This document shows, piece after piece, positions 42,849-51,643 of a stretch of DNA of 64,000 nucleotides (the stretch's first letter is position 1; the number at the start of each line of letters is the position of its first letter). The notes under the pieces were generated by a model. It made no database searches. It saw only the letters and a program-made list of their open reading frames with translations, and had not been told where the DNA came from. Both the position numbers and the translations under genes were made by a program. Origin of the DNA: AC-32 sp963704005 (lineage in GTDB: Bacteria; Actinomycetota; Thermoleophilia; Gaiellales; Gaiellaceae); contig CAVPGJ010000005.1 in the NCBI GenBank assembly GCA_963704005.1, forward strand, positions 806,001 to 870,000. The letters are read 5' to 3'.

Positions 42849-44273
42849 TCACGCTGCCGGCGCCTCAGACTCGCGCCCGAGCTGCTTCTGCCACCACTCG
42901 GACTCGCGGCGCTGGAGCTCGGTCTGCGCCTGGGCGACGTACGCGGCCACCTCGGACTCCTGCTTGATGAGCCGTTCCTCGCGCTCGGCCAGCTCCGCCT
43001 CGCGCCGCTCCACCTTGTCGGAGCGGATCTCGACGTCGGCTTCGAGGCTCGCCTCGCGGAGCTCGAGCTCGGACTCGCGCTCGTCCAGCTCCTTGAGCCG
43101 GTCGTGGATCGTCTCCTCCATCGCCGAGAGACGCTGCTCACGCCGGTCGGTCCGCTTCTTCTGGGAATCCGTGGAGGACTCGTAGCTCGTCAGCTCCGAC
43201 TCGCGGGCGGCGAGCTCGCGCTCCCGCTCTTCGAGGCGGACGTTCCACTCCTCGAGGTCGCGGCCGCGGTTCGCATCGCGCTCCGCGTGGGCGATCGAGG
43301 CCTGGAGGCGGTTCAGCTCGGCCTCGCGCGCGGTCAGGTCGAGCTCGCGCTGGTCGAGCTCGGTGGCGCGGGCGACCGCGTCCTGGGCGAGCCGGCCCTT
43401 GTCGGAAAGCTCGCGCTCGAACCGCTCGGCGTCGCCGCGCAGCTTGTCCTGCCGGAGCAGGATGTCGGCCTCGCGCTCGCCGATCGCCTCGTCCTTGGCG
43501 GCCACGCGCGCGGCATCCTTCTTGAGATCGGACTCGCGAGTGGCCAGCTTGCGCTCTCGCTCGGCCACTTCCTTGTCGCGTGCGCGCAGCTCCTGGTCGC
43601 GCTTCTCGAGCGAGCGCTCTCGGCCCTGGAGACGGACCTCGGTCGCGCGCTCGCGCGTCTCCAGCTCGTGCTCCTTCTTCTCGAGCTTCCGCTCGCGGTC
43701 GCCGTAGGCGGCCAGCTGCTTGGCCAGGTCGGCCTCGGCCTTCGCGCGAGCACGGTCGGCGCCGGCGAGGTCGCTGATCCGCTGTTCGGCCTGCTGCTGC
43801 CTCTCGGCTGCGAGCTGCTGCTCGGCGGCCAGCTCGGCCTGGAGGTCGGCGACCCGGCCGTGCTCGGCCTCGATCGCCTCGCGCTCGACGCGGGTCTTGC
43901 GCTCGCGCTCCTCGAGGTCGACCTCGAACTCGGCCAGCTTCGCCTCGCGCTCGTCGAGCGTCGCCGCCCGCCGCGCCAGCTCCTTCTCCAGGCCGATGCC
44001 GCCGTCGTAGGCCTCGGTCTGCTTCTCGAGCCGCAGGCGCAAGGTCTCCTCGCGCCGAAGCGCGGCCTCGAGCTCGGACATGAGCGTGGCCAGCTCCGGC
44101 GCCGTCACCACCGGCTCCGCGTCGAGGGAGCGCCCGGCCGCCGGCTCTACCGTCAGCGGGCCAGCTTCCTCGACGACCTCCTCCCGCCGCCGCTCGAGCT
44201 GGGCGCGAAGGCCGGTGCCGAAGCCCTTCTCGGTCTCGGCGGGCTGGTTCTCGGGCTGGTCGGTGGTGGACAT
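42849..44273 (-). CDS. Long coiled-coil protein at the end of the Tad operon
   Basis: 474 residues from ATG 44273. After a disordered N-terminus (STTDQPENQPAETEKGFGTG), residues 65-460 are almost continuous charged heptads (patterns like ERELAARESELTSYESS, EKRDQELRARDKEVAERERK), a single long coiled coil with no membrane segment and no known enzyme motif. Such proteins can be structural or scaffold elements. It follows tadC by 20 bases on the same strand, so it is probably co-transcribed with the pilus genes, and could tether or position the pilus machine at the membrane; this is inference from context. Confidence 0.75.
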   Translation of the reverse strand: MSTTDQPENQPAETEKGFGTGLRAQLERRREEVVEEAGPLTVEPAAGRSLDAEPVVTAPELATLMSELEAALRREETLRLRLEKQTEAYDGGIGLEKELARRAATLDEREAKLAEFEVDLEERERKTRVEREAIEAEHGRVADLQAELAAEQQLAAERQQQAEQRISDLAGADRARAKAEADLAKQLAAYGDRERKLEKKEHELETRERATEVRLQGRERSLEKRDQELRARDKEVAERERKLATRESDLKKDAARVAAKDEAIGEREADILLRQDKLRGDAERFERELSDKGRLAQDAVARATELDQRELDLTAREAELNRLQASIAHAERDANRGRDLEEWNVRLEERERELAARESELTSYESSTDSQKKRTDRREQRLSAMEETIHDRLKELDERESELELREASLEADVEIRSDKVERREAELAEREERLIKQESEVAAYVAQAQTELQRRESEWWQKQLGRESEAPAA

Positions 44274-44292
44274 CGATCGCCTCCGGTCGGGG

Positions 44293-45201
44293 TCAGAAGA
44301 TCTTCGAGAGGTTGAGGAACGCCGGCCCGAGGATCACGAGGAACATGGCCGGGAAGATGAAGAGCACCGTCGGGAAGAGCATCTTGATCGGCGCCTTCAT
44401 CGCCTTCTCCTCGGCGGCGGCCTGGCGCTTGAGGCGGCTGTCCGTCGCCTGCACGCGCAGGATCCGGCCGAGGGAGATGCCGAGCTGGTCGGCCTGGATG
44501 ATCGACCGGACGAACGAGGAGAGCTCGGGCGTGCTGGTGCGGTCGGCGAGCTTCTTGAGCGCGTCCTGGCGCGATTCGCCGATCCGGATCTCGCTCAGCG
44601 TCAGCGCAAACTCGTCGGCCAGCGGGCCTTCCATGTGCTCGGTCAGCTTGGAGATCGCGCCGTCGAAGCCCATCCCGGCCTCGACGCTGACCGCCATCAG
44701 GTCGAGCGCGTCGGGCAGCTCGGCGCGGATCCGGTCCTTGCGGGCCCTGGCGCGGGACGAGACCGCGAAGTCCGGCGCGATGAAGCCGAAACCGGCCAGC
44801 CCGATCGCGAAGAGGAGGATTCCGCCGGGGCTGCTCGCGGCTCCGCCGAACACCGCGCCCAGAACCCCGCCCACGATTGCGAGGCCCGACTTGAGCGCGA
44901 GGAAGGTCGTCGCCGAGATCGACCGCCCGAGCCCGGCCGCGAGCAGCCGGTTGCCGACCCCGTCGACGGTGGTTTTCGGATGCAGCTTCAGCGTCCACTT
45001 CGCCAGCCGCTCGCCGATCGGGATGAGCACGCGATCGCGGAAGGGCTGGTGCGCACGCCCGAGCGAGGGCCGGAAGCTGCCGTAGCGCGCCGCCCGGCTC
45101 ACCGAGGTGCTCCGCTCGCGCGCGGGCAGCGTGACGGCGTCGCCGATGAAGTACGCCGCGAGGGCCAGGCAGACGAGACCGATGAAGATCACGATCAGCA
45201 T
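44293..45201 (-). CDS. tadC: TadC-like type II/IV secretion inner-membrane protein
   Basis: 302 residues from ATG 45201. N-terminal helix (LIVIFIGLVCLALAAYFIGD), a helical pair (FLALKSGLAIVGGVLGAVFG, GGILLFAIGLAGFGFIAPDF), the T2SSF domain (RAELPDALDLMAVSVEAGMGFDGAISKLTEHMEGPLADEF, LSSFVRSIIQADQLGISLGRILR) and a C-terminal helix (MLFPTVLFIFPAMFLVILGPAFL). Forms the membrane platform of the Flp/Tad pilus together with the TadB part of the preceding gene, 3 bases away. Confidence 0.9.
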   Translation of the reverse strand: MLIVIFIGLVCLALAAYFIGDAVTLPARERSTSVSRAARYGSFRPSLGRAHQPFRDRVLIPIGERLAKWTLKLHPKTTVDGVGNRLLAAGLGRSISATTFLALKSGLAIVGGVLGAVFGGAASSPGGILLFAIGLAGFGFIAPDFAVSSRARARKDRIRAELPDALDLMAVSVEAGMGFDGAISKLTEHMEGPLADEFALTLSEIRIGESRQDALKKLADRTSTPELSSFVRSIIQADQLGISLGRILRVQATDSRLKRQAAAEEKAMKAPIKMLFPTVLFIFPAMFLVILGPAFLNLSKIF

Positions 45202-45204
45202 TCG

Positions 45205-47067
45205 TTACCCCCTGAAGGAGACGATCCGTCGCAAGAGGAGCGACCCGAAAGCGATCATGGCGAGGCCGATCATGATCATCGTGTGGCCGGTGGACGAGTG
45301 GTAGAGCGGGTCCATGTAGGACGGGTTGAGCACCGTGATCGCTACCGCGACGACGAACGGCAGGCCGACCAGCACGTAGGCCGAAGCGCGGCCCATCGCG
45401 GTCAGCGAGCGGATCTTGCGGGCGAACTGCTGGCGCTGGCGGACGGTGTCGGCGACCATGTCGAACAGGCCGGCGAGGCTGCCGCCGACCTGCCGCTGGA
45501 TCGTCACGGCGGTGATCACGAACGAGAAGTTCTTCGAGCCGATCCGCTCGGCGGTGTCGGAGAGCGCCTCGTCCATCGGGCGGCCGAGGCTCGTCTCGGT
45601 GAGGACGCGGCTGAGCTCCTTGCTGGCCGGCTCCTGGCCCTCGTCGACGATCGTCTGGATCCCCTGCTTGAAGCTGTGCCCCGCCTTGAGCGAGGCGGCG
45701 AGCGTGACGAGCAGGTCGGGGAGCTGGTCCTCGAACTTCAGCATCCGTCGCTTGGCCTTGACCGTCACCCAGGTGTAGGGGATCGCCACGCCGATCACGC
45801 ACGCGATCAGCAGGCCGAGGGCCGAGCGCCCGGTCAGTGCAGCCAGGATCATGAGGAGCAGGCCGCAGCCGGCCATGAGGTAGAAGAACTCCACGGTGCG
45901 GAGCGGGATATCGGCGCGCTCGAGGCGGTTCTGGATCTTCTTCCAGAGCGTCCGGTGGCCGAAGGCCTGCTCCGTCGCGCGGAAGAGCCCGGCGAAGGCC
46001 GCCAGCCGCTCGCCCTTGCGGCGCCGGCGGCCGCGGGAGGAGCCCTCGACGTGCGGGGCCAGCCGGCTCTTGACCCAGGAGCCCTTCGAGCCCGTCAGCA
46101 GGAAGCCGACCGCGCTCAGGCTCAGGAAGGCGACCAGAAGCACCATCAGCAGGCCGCCGAGCGGCGTGTAGAAGATCGAGGGGAGCGAGCCCGAGCCCGA
46201 TCCCGCCGGCGCGAGGCTGCCCGGGACGGCCACGTTCGTCGAGGCGGCGCCCTCGGGGTCGAGCGAGACGCGGACGTGCAGCGTTTCGCCCGGGCGGCCG
46301 GCGGTGACGTACTCGAGCCGCCAGGTGCGGCGCAGCTCCTGCGCGATCGAGGAGTAGACGCTCTTCAGGGCCGAGCTGCTGGCGGCGCTGTGGTAGGCGC
46401 CGCCGGTCTCCTGCGCCATCCGCTCGAGCGGCGTCCGGGTCTGCGTCGAGGCGCCGACGCCGATCGGGTAGACGAGCACGCCGGCCTGCTTGGCGGCGGC
46501 GATCGCGCCTGAGAGCGTGGTCTTGCTCGAGACGTCCTGGCCATCCGTCAGCAGGACGACCACGCGCGCCCGCTCCTGCTGCTTCGTCAACACGGTCGAC
46601 GAGAGCGCGAGCCCGTCGTAGAGCGCGGTGCCTGACTTCGAGTCGACCGCCATCGTGCGCAGGGCGTCGTCGGCGTCGATCGTCGAGGACGAGAAGCCGC
46701 TGAGCTGCACCGCCTTCGAGCCGAAGACGACCACGGCGACCCGGTCGGCCGCGGCCTTGTCGGCGACGAACTGCCTGGCGGCGGCGACCGCGTCGGAGAG
46801 GCGCTGGCCGGCCATCGAGCGCGAGCGGTCGATCGCGATCACGATGCTCTTGGCCGAGGCGAGGCTTCTGGCACTGAGGCCGACCACGGCGCTGCCGTTC
46901 TCGGTCAGCGTCGGCGCCTGGTCGGAGGCGACGGGCGCGACGAGCGTCAGTCGGACGGTCGGGTAGCCGCTCGTGTCGACGTTGCGCAGCGTGATCCCGG
47001 CGTCCGCGGCGAGCGGGGCGGTCAGGGCCACAGCTGCGACGGCGAGCAGAACGTGCAGGCGCCTCAC
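45205..47067 (-). CDS. tadB: VWA-TadB fusion protein of the Flp/Tad pilus
   Basis: 620 residues from GTG 47067 (overlapping the tadA stop, GTGA). Signal sequence (VRRLHVLLAVAAVALTAPLAADA), then an exported von Willebrand A domain with an intact MIDAS: D80-x-S-x-S in IAIDRSRSM, Thr in KSGTALYDG and Asp in LLTDGQD. A membrane helix follows (FYTPLGGLLMVLLVAFLSLSAVGFLL), then a standard TadB part: T2SSF domain FEDQLPDLLVTLAASLKAGHSFKQGIQTIVDEGQEPASKEL, GSKNFSFVITAVTIQRQVGG, and closing helices. TadB normally has no VWA domain, so an adhesive or metal-dependent sensor is fused to the platform protein. Length is about twice that of TadB. Confidence 0.88.
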   Translation of the reverse strand: MRRLHVLLAVAAVALTAPLAADAGITLRNVDTSGYPTVRLTLVAPVASDQAPTLTENGSAVVGLSARSLASAKSIVIAIDRSRSMAGQRLSDAVAAARQFVADKAAADRVAVVVFGSKAVQLSGFSSSTIDADDALRTMAVDSKSGTALYDGLALSSTVLTKQQERARVVVLLTDGQDVSSKTTLSGAIAAAKQAGVLVYPIGVGASTQTRTPLERMAQETGGAYHSAASSSALKSVYSSIAQELRRTWRLEYVTAGRPGETLHVRVSLDPEGAASTNVAVPGSLAPAGSGSGSLPSIFYTPLGGLLMVLLVAFLSLSAVGFLLTGSKGSWVKSRLAPHVEGSSRGRRRRKGERLAAFAGLFRATEQAFGHRTLWKKIQNRLERADIPLRTVEFFYLMAGCGLLLMILAALTGRSALGLLIACVIGVAIPYTWVTVKAKRRMLKFEDQLPDLLVTLAASLKAGHSFKQGIQTIVDEGQEPASKELSRVLTETSLGRPMDEALSDTAERIGSKNFSFVITAVTIQRQVGGSLAGLFDMVADTVRQRQQFARKIRSLTAMGRASAYVLVGLPFVVAVAITVLNPSYMDPLYHSSTGHTMIMIGLAMIAFGSLLLRRIVSFRG

Positions 47068-48518
47068 TCGAAGCCGCCGTAGCTCGCGGACTGGAAGTTG
47101 GGCCGGAACGTGCTCGGGTCGCCGAAGAAGGTCGGCGGCATCACGACGCCGTTGGCCGCCATCTTCTCGAGGAAGTGCGGCTTGAGGCCGGTGCACTCGA
47201 GCGTCCCGAGCAGGCGGACGGGTTTCCCGACGCCGGTGCCGGTCGCCTCTTCGTCCGGCGGGCGTGCGACGAAGATGTCCTGCAGGGTGATCACGTCCGA
47301 CTCCATCCGCAGCACCTCGGTGATGTGGGTGACGCGGCGGGAGCCGTCGACCAGCCTGGCGATCTGGACGAGCAGGTCGAACGCACTCGAGATCTGCTCG
47401 CGGATCGCACGGTGCGGCAGTTCGACGCCGGCGGTCAGCACCAGCGTCTCGAGCCGGGCGAGCGCGTCGCGCGGCGAGTTGGCGTGGATGGTGGTCAGCG
47501 AGCCCTCGTGGCCCGTGTTCATCGCCTGGAGCATGTCCAGGGTCTCGGCGCCGCGGACCTCGCCGACGATGATCCGGTCGGGGCGCATGCGCAGAGCGTT
47601 GCGGACGAGCTCGCGGATGCGGACCTCGCCCTCGCCCTCGATGTTCGGCGGGCGCGCCTCGAGCGTGATCACGTGCTGCTGCTGGAGCTGGAGCTCGGCG
47701 GCGTCCTCGATCGTGACGATGCGCTCGTCGTTGGGCACGAAGGCCGAGAGCGCGTTCAGGGTCGTCGTCTTACCGGTGCCGGTACCGCCCGAGATGAGCA
47801 CGTTCAGCTTCCCCCGTACGCAGGCGGAGAGGAACTGCGCGGCCTCGGGGGTGGTCGTCCCGAAGTCGATCAGGTCGTCGATCGTGTACGGGTCGCGCGA
47901 GAACTTCCGGATCGTCAGCGTCGGCCCGCGCAGGGAGAGCGGCGGGATGATCGCGTTGACGCGGCTCCCGTCGGGGAGGCGCGCGTCGACCATCGGCGAT
48001 GCCTCGTCGACGCGGCGCCCGATCTGCGAGACGATCTTGTCGATGATCCGGAGCAGGTGGGCGTTGTCGACGAAGGTCGCGTCGGCCGCCTCGATCTTGC
48101 CCTTGCGCTCGACGTAGACCCGGTCGTAGTTGTTGACCATGACCTCCGTGACCGAGTCGTCGCGGAGGAGCGGCTCGAGCGGGCCGTAGCCGAGGATGTC
48201 GTCGGTGATCTCGCGCGTGACCTGGCGGCGCTCCTCGCGGGTCAGCGGCGTCCGGTCGAGCGCGAGCTGCTCGGTGACGACGCGGAGCACCTTCTCCGCG
48301 AGGTCGTCGGTCGCACCCTCGGCCGACTTGCCGGCCGAGAAGAGCTGCGGCCCCAGCTTGGCGATGCAAGCGTGGTGGATCCGTGTCTTCAGCTCGGCAT
48401 ACGGATCCGGCCGCCGCTCGGGCGCTTCCGCCGGCTGGCCGGGGCGGAGGTCGAGGACGTCGGCCGCCGGGCCGTTGCCGGAGCCGTTCTGGCGGTGGAG
48501 GCGGTCATGAAGACCCAT
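47064..48518 (-). CDS. tadA: TadA/CpaF secretion ATPase
   Basis: 484 residues from ATG 48518, which has GGGAGGA upstream; a longer open frame to 48629 is a shadow of the overlapping gene. VirB11/GspE-family ATPase of Flp/Tad pili: N-terminal domain LGYGPLEPLLRDDSVTEVMVNNYDRVYVERKGKI, Walker A LISGGTGTGKTTTLNALSA, Asp box region VTIEDAAELQL, Walker B RPDRIIVGEVRGAETLDML, His box GHEGSLTTIHANSPRDAL. It powers pilin assembly. The 3' end overlaps the VWA-TadB gene by 4 bases. Confidence 0.94.
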   Translation of the reverse strand: MGLHDRLHRQNGSGNGPAADVLDLRPGQPAEAPERRPDPYAELKTRIHHACIAKLGPQLFSAGKSAEGATDDLAEKVLRVVTEQLALDRTPLTREERRQVTREITDDILGYGPLEPLLRDDSVTEVMVNNYDRVYVERKGKIEAADATFVDNAHLLRIIDKIVSQIGRRVDEASPMVDARLPDGSRVNAIIPPLSLRGPTLTIRKFSRDPYTIDDLIDFGTTTPEAAQFLSACVRGKLNVLISGGTGTGKTTTLNALSAFVPNDERIVTIEDAAELQLQQQHVITLEARPPNIEGEGEVRIRELVRNALRMRPDRIIVGEVRGAETLDMLQAMNTGHEGSLTTIHANSPRDALARLETLVLTAGVELPHRAIREQISSAFDLLVQIARLVDGSRRVTHITEVLRMESDVITLQDIFVARPPDEEATGTGVGKPVRLLGTLECTGLKPHFLEKMAANGVVMPPTFFGDPSTFRPNFQSASYGGFE

Positions 48519-49749
48519 TGGTCCTCCCGAGGGTCGCCAGGAAGCTCTTCTTCTGCTTGGCCGCCGCCTGGGCGGCAACGAGCTCCTTTGCCATCGCGCG
48601 GACGGCCCGGGAGAAGTCTGCCTTTCCATCCGAGAGCACCGCAGGGTTGCCGCGGTTCACCGCGAGCGGGACCGAGCGGTCGCTCGGGATCTCGTAGGCG
48701 ATCTCCCGCTCGAGGGCGGCCTCGACCTCTTTCGGCTTCATCCCGACCTTGGAGTTGGCCCGGTTGAGCACGAGCTTGACCCGGTCGGGCGGGAAGGAGA
48801 GCAGCTCCAGCGTCTGCAGGCTGAGGCGGACGTTCTTCAGCGTGGGCACGTCCAGCCCACAGATCAGCAGCAGCTCGTCGGTGCGGTCGAGGGTCGCCAG
48901 CATCGGCCCGTGGAAGAAGGGCGAGGTGTCGACGACGATCACGTCGTACGACTCCCGCGCGACCTCGAGCAGCCGGGCCAGCTTGGCCTCGGTCACGAGC
49001 TCGGCGTCCTCCGGGCGCAGGGGCGCCGGGAGCACGTCGAGCCCGGACGCATGCCGGGTCGTGTAGCCGGCCAGCTTCTCGGAGTCGAGCTCTCCCGGAG
49101 CCGTGACCAGGTCGTAGATCGTCTTGTCCGGCTCGATTCCGAGCATGATCGCGGCGTCGCCGAACTGGAGGTCGAGGTCGAGCAGGAGCGCCCGCTTGCC
49201 CCAGTGCTTGGCGAGGGAGGTGCCGAGATTCGTCGCGGTCACGGTCTTGCCGGTGCCGCCCTTGGGCGAGAAGACGGTCACGAGCCGGCCGTGGCGCTTG
49301 CTCGGCCCCGTCAGCCGCTTGCCGGCGTGTCCGGCCTTGCGGATCGCGAAGACGACGTTGTCGGTCAGCTGCGGGAGCAGCAGGACGTCGGCCACGTCGT
49401 GCTCGAGCGCGTCCTCGAGCAGGGCCGGGGAGCCGTTCGAGGCCAGCAGGACGATCGGCGCCCGGGTGTGCTCGCGCAGGGCGGCGATCTCGTTGACCGG
49501 GAGTGCGGTCGAGCGGGTCGCATGCAGCACGACCTGCAGGTGCCCGCCGGTCAGCATCTGCGCGGCCTCGGCCACCTGGTCGGCCGAGCCGATCAGCTCG
49601 ACCTCCGGGTGGTTGGCGAGAGCCTCGCGTACGTCCGGCAGCCCGTCGCAGTCGCCCGTCACGTAGATCCGGGCACGCTCGCGTGCGGTCGGCCGGACGT
49701 CGTTCTCGGCCTCGGTCTGGATCTGTGTCTGTGTCGTCTCGTCCATCAT
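48505..49749 (-). CDS. cpaE: CpaE-like pilus localisation ATPase
   Basis: 414 residues; ATG 49749 or the next ATG at 49746. N-terminal receiver-like pseudo-domain (RARIYVTGDCDGLPDVREALANHPEVELIGS...), then a MinD/ParA-type ATPase with deviant Walker A VFSPKGGTGKTVTATNLGTSLA and Walker B IVVDTSPFFHG. In Tad systems CpaE/TadZ places the pilus machine in the cell. The 3' end overlaps tadA by 14 bases; cpaB is 3 bases upstream. Confidence 0.9.
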   Translation of the reverse strand: MMDETTQTQIQTEAENDVRPTARERARIYVTGDCDGLPDVREALANHPEVELIGSADQVAEAAQMLTGGHLQVVLHATRSTALPVNEIAALREHTRAPIVLLASNGSPALLEDALEHDVADVLLLPQLTDNVVFAIRKAGHAGKRLTGPSKRHGRLVTVFSPKGGTGKTVTATNLGTSLAKHWGKRALLLDLDLQFGDAAIMLGIEPDKTIYDLVTAPGELDSEKLAGYTTRHASGLDVLPAPLRPEDAELVTEAKLARLLEVARESYDVIVVDTSPFFHGPMLATLDRTDELLLICGLDVPTLKNVRLSLQTLELLSFPPDRVKLVLNRANSKVGMKPKEVEAALEREIAYEIPSDRSVPLAVNRGNPAVLSDGKADFSRAVRAMAKELVAAQAAAKQKKSFLATLGRTNGSS

Positions 49750-49751
49750 TG

Positions 49752-50531
49752 TCAGCCTCCCTGGGCGACTCTCGGCAGGCCGCCCTTCAGCCCGTCTGTG
49801 AGGATGGACTTGAGCGTTGTCGCGTTCTCAGGGCTGTCGTCCGGATGGGCCACGGGCCGGAGCGTGAGCGCCCAGCTCGCGTCCTGCGTGGACGAGGCCA
49901 CGGTCTCCGTGAAGTCGAGCTTCTGGGCCTGGCGATCGGTGACGGCGAGCATCACCGGGAAGCTGTTCTGGAGCCCGTTCGTCAGCTTGCTGCCGACTGC
50001 CGGGCCCGACGGCGCCTTCAGCACGAGCAGGTTGCGCAGGACGGTCCGCGTGACGTGGATGCAAGTCGAGCAGGCGTCCGGATACTTGAAGGTTGCGACG
50101 ACGTCGACGTGGTCGCCGTCCTGGAGCGTGCCGGCCAGCGTCTGGTTGCCGTCGCCCTGGAGCTGGAACACACGCATCGTGCCCTTGACCTGTGCGCGGA
50201 CGCCGTTCTCCGCGACCGGGCTGAACCGGCGCGTCGTCACCTGCTCGCCCTGGAGCGTCGGCTGCGAGGCGATGAGGTTGGCGATCTGGTCGGGGTTCGA
50301 GATCGCGCCCGGGACGACGCTGTGCCGGGGGACGTCGACCCGGCTGAGCATGCCGGCGGCCTCGGCCCCGGTCGTGCCCTGCACGATGTCGCGCTTGGCA
50401 ACGAGCACCGTCACGTGGTCCTCGCTGCGCTGGACGTGCCGCTTGTAGCTCGTCACGTAGAAGCTCGTGAGGAGCGCGGCCACGGCCGCCAGCGCGACCG
50501 CGATCACGATGTTTCTCGCTCGGTATGCCAT
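49752..50531 (-). CDS. cpaB: CpaB/RcpC pilus assembly protein
   Basis: 259 residues from ATG 50531. N-terminal membrane helix (NIVIAVALAAVAALLTSFYVTSY), SAF domain (VLVAKRDIVQGTTGAEAAGMLSRVDVPRHSVVPGAI), and the RcpC region LAGTLQDGDHVDVVATFKYPDACSTCIHVTRTVLRNLLVLKAP. In outer-membrane bacteria RcpC works with the secretin; none is present here, as in other actinobacterial Tad loci. It probably stabilises the pilus at the cell wall. Confidence 0.88.
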   Translation of the reverse strand: MAYRARNIVIAVALAAVAALLTSFYVTSYKRHVQRSEDHVTVLVAKRDIVQGTTGAEAAGMLSRVDVPRHSVVPGAISNPDQIANLIASQPTLQGEQVTTRRFSPVAENGVRAQVKGTMRVFQLQGDGNQTLAGTLQDGDHVDVVATFKYPDACSTCIHVTRTVLRNLLVLKAPSGPAVGSKLTNGLQNSFPVMLAVTDRQAQKLDFTETVASSTQDASWALTLRPVAHPDDSPENATTLKSILTDGLKGGLPRVAQGG

Positions 50532-50567
50532 TGCTCCTTGTCCTTTGTCGTGGGGTCGGGGGTGGAG

Positions 50568-50978
50568 TTACTCCACGCGTTCTTCGGTCGTGCTCGAAAG
50601 CCACCCGCTCTTGACGGGCAGGCCGATCAGATTGAGGTTGTACGGGTAGGTGGCCGTGACCGTCACGTCGGAGCCGGCCGTAAAGTCCGAGGTGACCGTG
50701 ACGTTGAGGTCGCTCTGTTTCAGGTCGCTGGCCGAGGTGCGCACCGCCTGGACGACGGCGTTGTTCGCCGCCACCGCGCCGAGCTGGCGCGAGACCGCGC
50801 CCTTGCGCGCGCCGGCGCGCGTCGCGTCCGTGAGGGTCACGTAGTTGTTGAAGATGATCCCGAACTGGATCACCGCGAACAGCAGCAGGATCAGGATCGG
50901 CAGCGCGAGCGCGAACTCGGTCAGCGACTGACCCTTCTGCGAGGAAAGCTGGATTGTGCGGTGCTGTTTGTTCTTCAC
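50568..50978 (-). CDS. tadE: TadE-like pseudopilin
   Basis: 136 residues from ATG 50978. Short basic leader, then the TadE_N helix QKGQSLTEFALALPILILLLFAVIQFGIIFNNYVTL with the processing site Gly-Gln-Ser-Leu-Thr-Glu and the essential Glu+5 residue, followed by ATRAGARKGAV and a beta-rich exported domain. TadE proteins are minor pilins needed for Flp assembly. A 90-base gap with a strong hairpin separates it from the major pilin gene. Confidence 0.85.
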   Translation of the reverse strand: MKNKQHRTIQLSSQKGQSLTEFALALPILILLLFAVIQFGIIFNNYVTLTDATRAGARKGAVSRQLGAVAANNAVVQAVRTSASDLKQSDLNVTVTSDFTAGSDVTVTATYPYNLNLIGLPVKSGWLSSTTEERVE

Positions 50979-51032
50979 GGGAGTACTTCCTGGTGGATTG
51001 CGGCTGGTGGTTGCTGCGTGTTTCGAAGGAGT

Positions 51033-51056
51033 GGGCCCCTTCCGAAGAAGGGGCCC
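51033..51056 (-). terminator. Hairpin between flp pilin and tadE (attenuator or processing site)
   Basis: GGGCCCCTT-CCGAAG-AAGGGGCCC: perfect 9-bp stem, 6-base loop, immediately after the pilin stop on the minus strand. No T-run. Such hairpins after major pilin genes usually reduce read-through or protect the pilin message so pilin is made in excess of the machine. Confidence 0.7.
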
Positions 51057-51077
51057 TTGCCGGAGAAGCTGACTGCC

Positions 51078-51263
51078 TTACGGCAGGATGTTCGCGACGC
51101 TCTCGATCGCGCTCCGAACGTTGTCGGAGAGCAACGTGATCGCGCCGATGACGGCGAGAGTGATGACGGCGAGCACGACTCCGTACTCAGCCATCGTCTG
51201 CCCCTCCTCGCGGCGCCGCACCGAATCGGCGGCGACCTGCATGAAGGTGAAGAGCTTCAGCAT
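51078..51263 (-). CDS. flp: Flp-family major pilin
   Basis: 61 residues from ATG 51263, preceded by GGGAGGTG at good spacing; a longer frame to 51296 is less likely. The leader ends at Gly in RRREEGQTMAEYGVV and the mature pilin begins QTMAEYGVVLAVITLAVIGAITLL: the Flp motif with Glu+5-Tyr+6 and a single hydrophobic helix. No prepilin peptidase gene is in the window, so TadV must lie elsewhere. First gene of the Tad operon. Confidence 0.93.
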   Translation of the reverse strand: MLKLFTFMQVAADSVRRREEGQTMAEYGVVLAVITLAVIGAITLLSDNVRSAIESVANILP

Positions 51264-51643
51264 GTGATTCACCTCCCTTCTCATCTCGACGCGCACGCCG
51301 GTGCGTGCGTCCTGCCCTGGGGGTAGGCCGGGGGAAGTGGCTTGAGGTTGTCGAGGAGCCTGTTGATCCTGCGGGCGATGCGTCTGGTCACGCCGGAAAA
51401 CCTCCGAAGTGTCTTGGGCGTGGCCGCGCCGCCTTTGGGCTCAGTTGCCGCGATCATCGTTCCGTTCGGCCGGGGCGCCGATCCCTCGTTCTGGTGATTT
51501 CCGGGGCGCATCCCTTGATCGGGGGAGGGCCGCGGGCGCCTCCGGTCGATATCGCTCCCAGTCCGTACGGCCCGCGGGCCTCAATCGAGATCCGCGCCGA
51601 AGTGGCGGCCCCTCGGCGCCCGACCAACGGGAGCGACAAGCCA
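51264..51643. other. Intergenic region between divergent pilin operon and M15-like gene
   Basis: About 380 bases holding the control regions of both directions. Visible: a hairpin in the pilin leader (GACGCACGC-ACCG-GCGTGCGCGTC on the minus strand, about 51290-51313). No gene is supported. Confidence 0.5.

Noticed and set aside
42849..44273. Large plus-strand frames opposite the coiled-coil gene
   Set aside because: They are mirror frames of the Glu/Arg heptads, rich in Leu and Ala, without starts that have ribosome sites.
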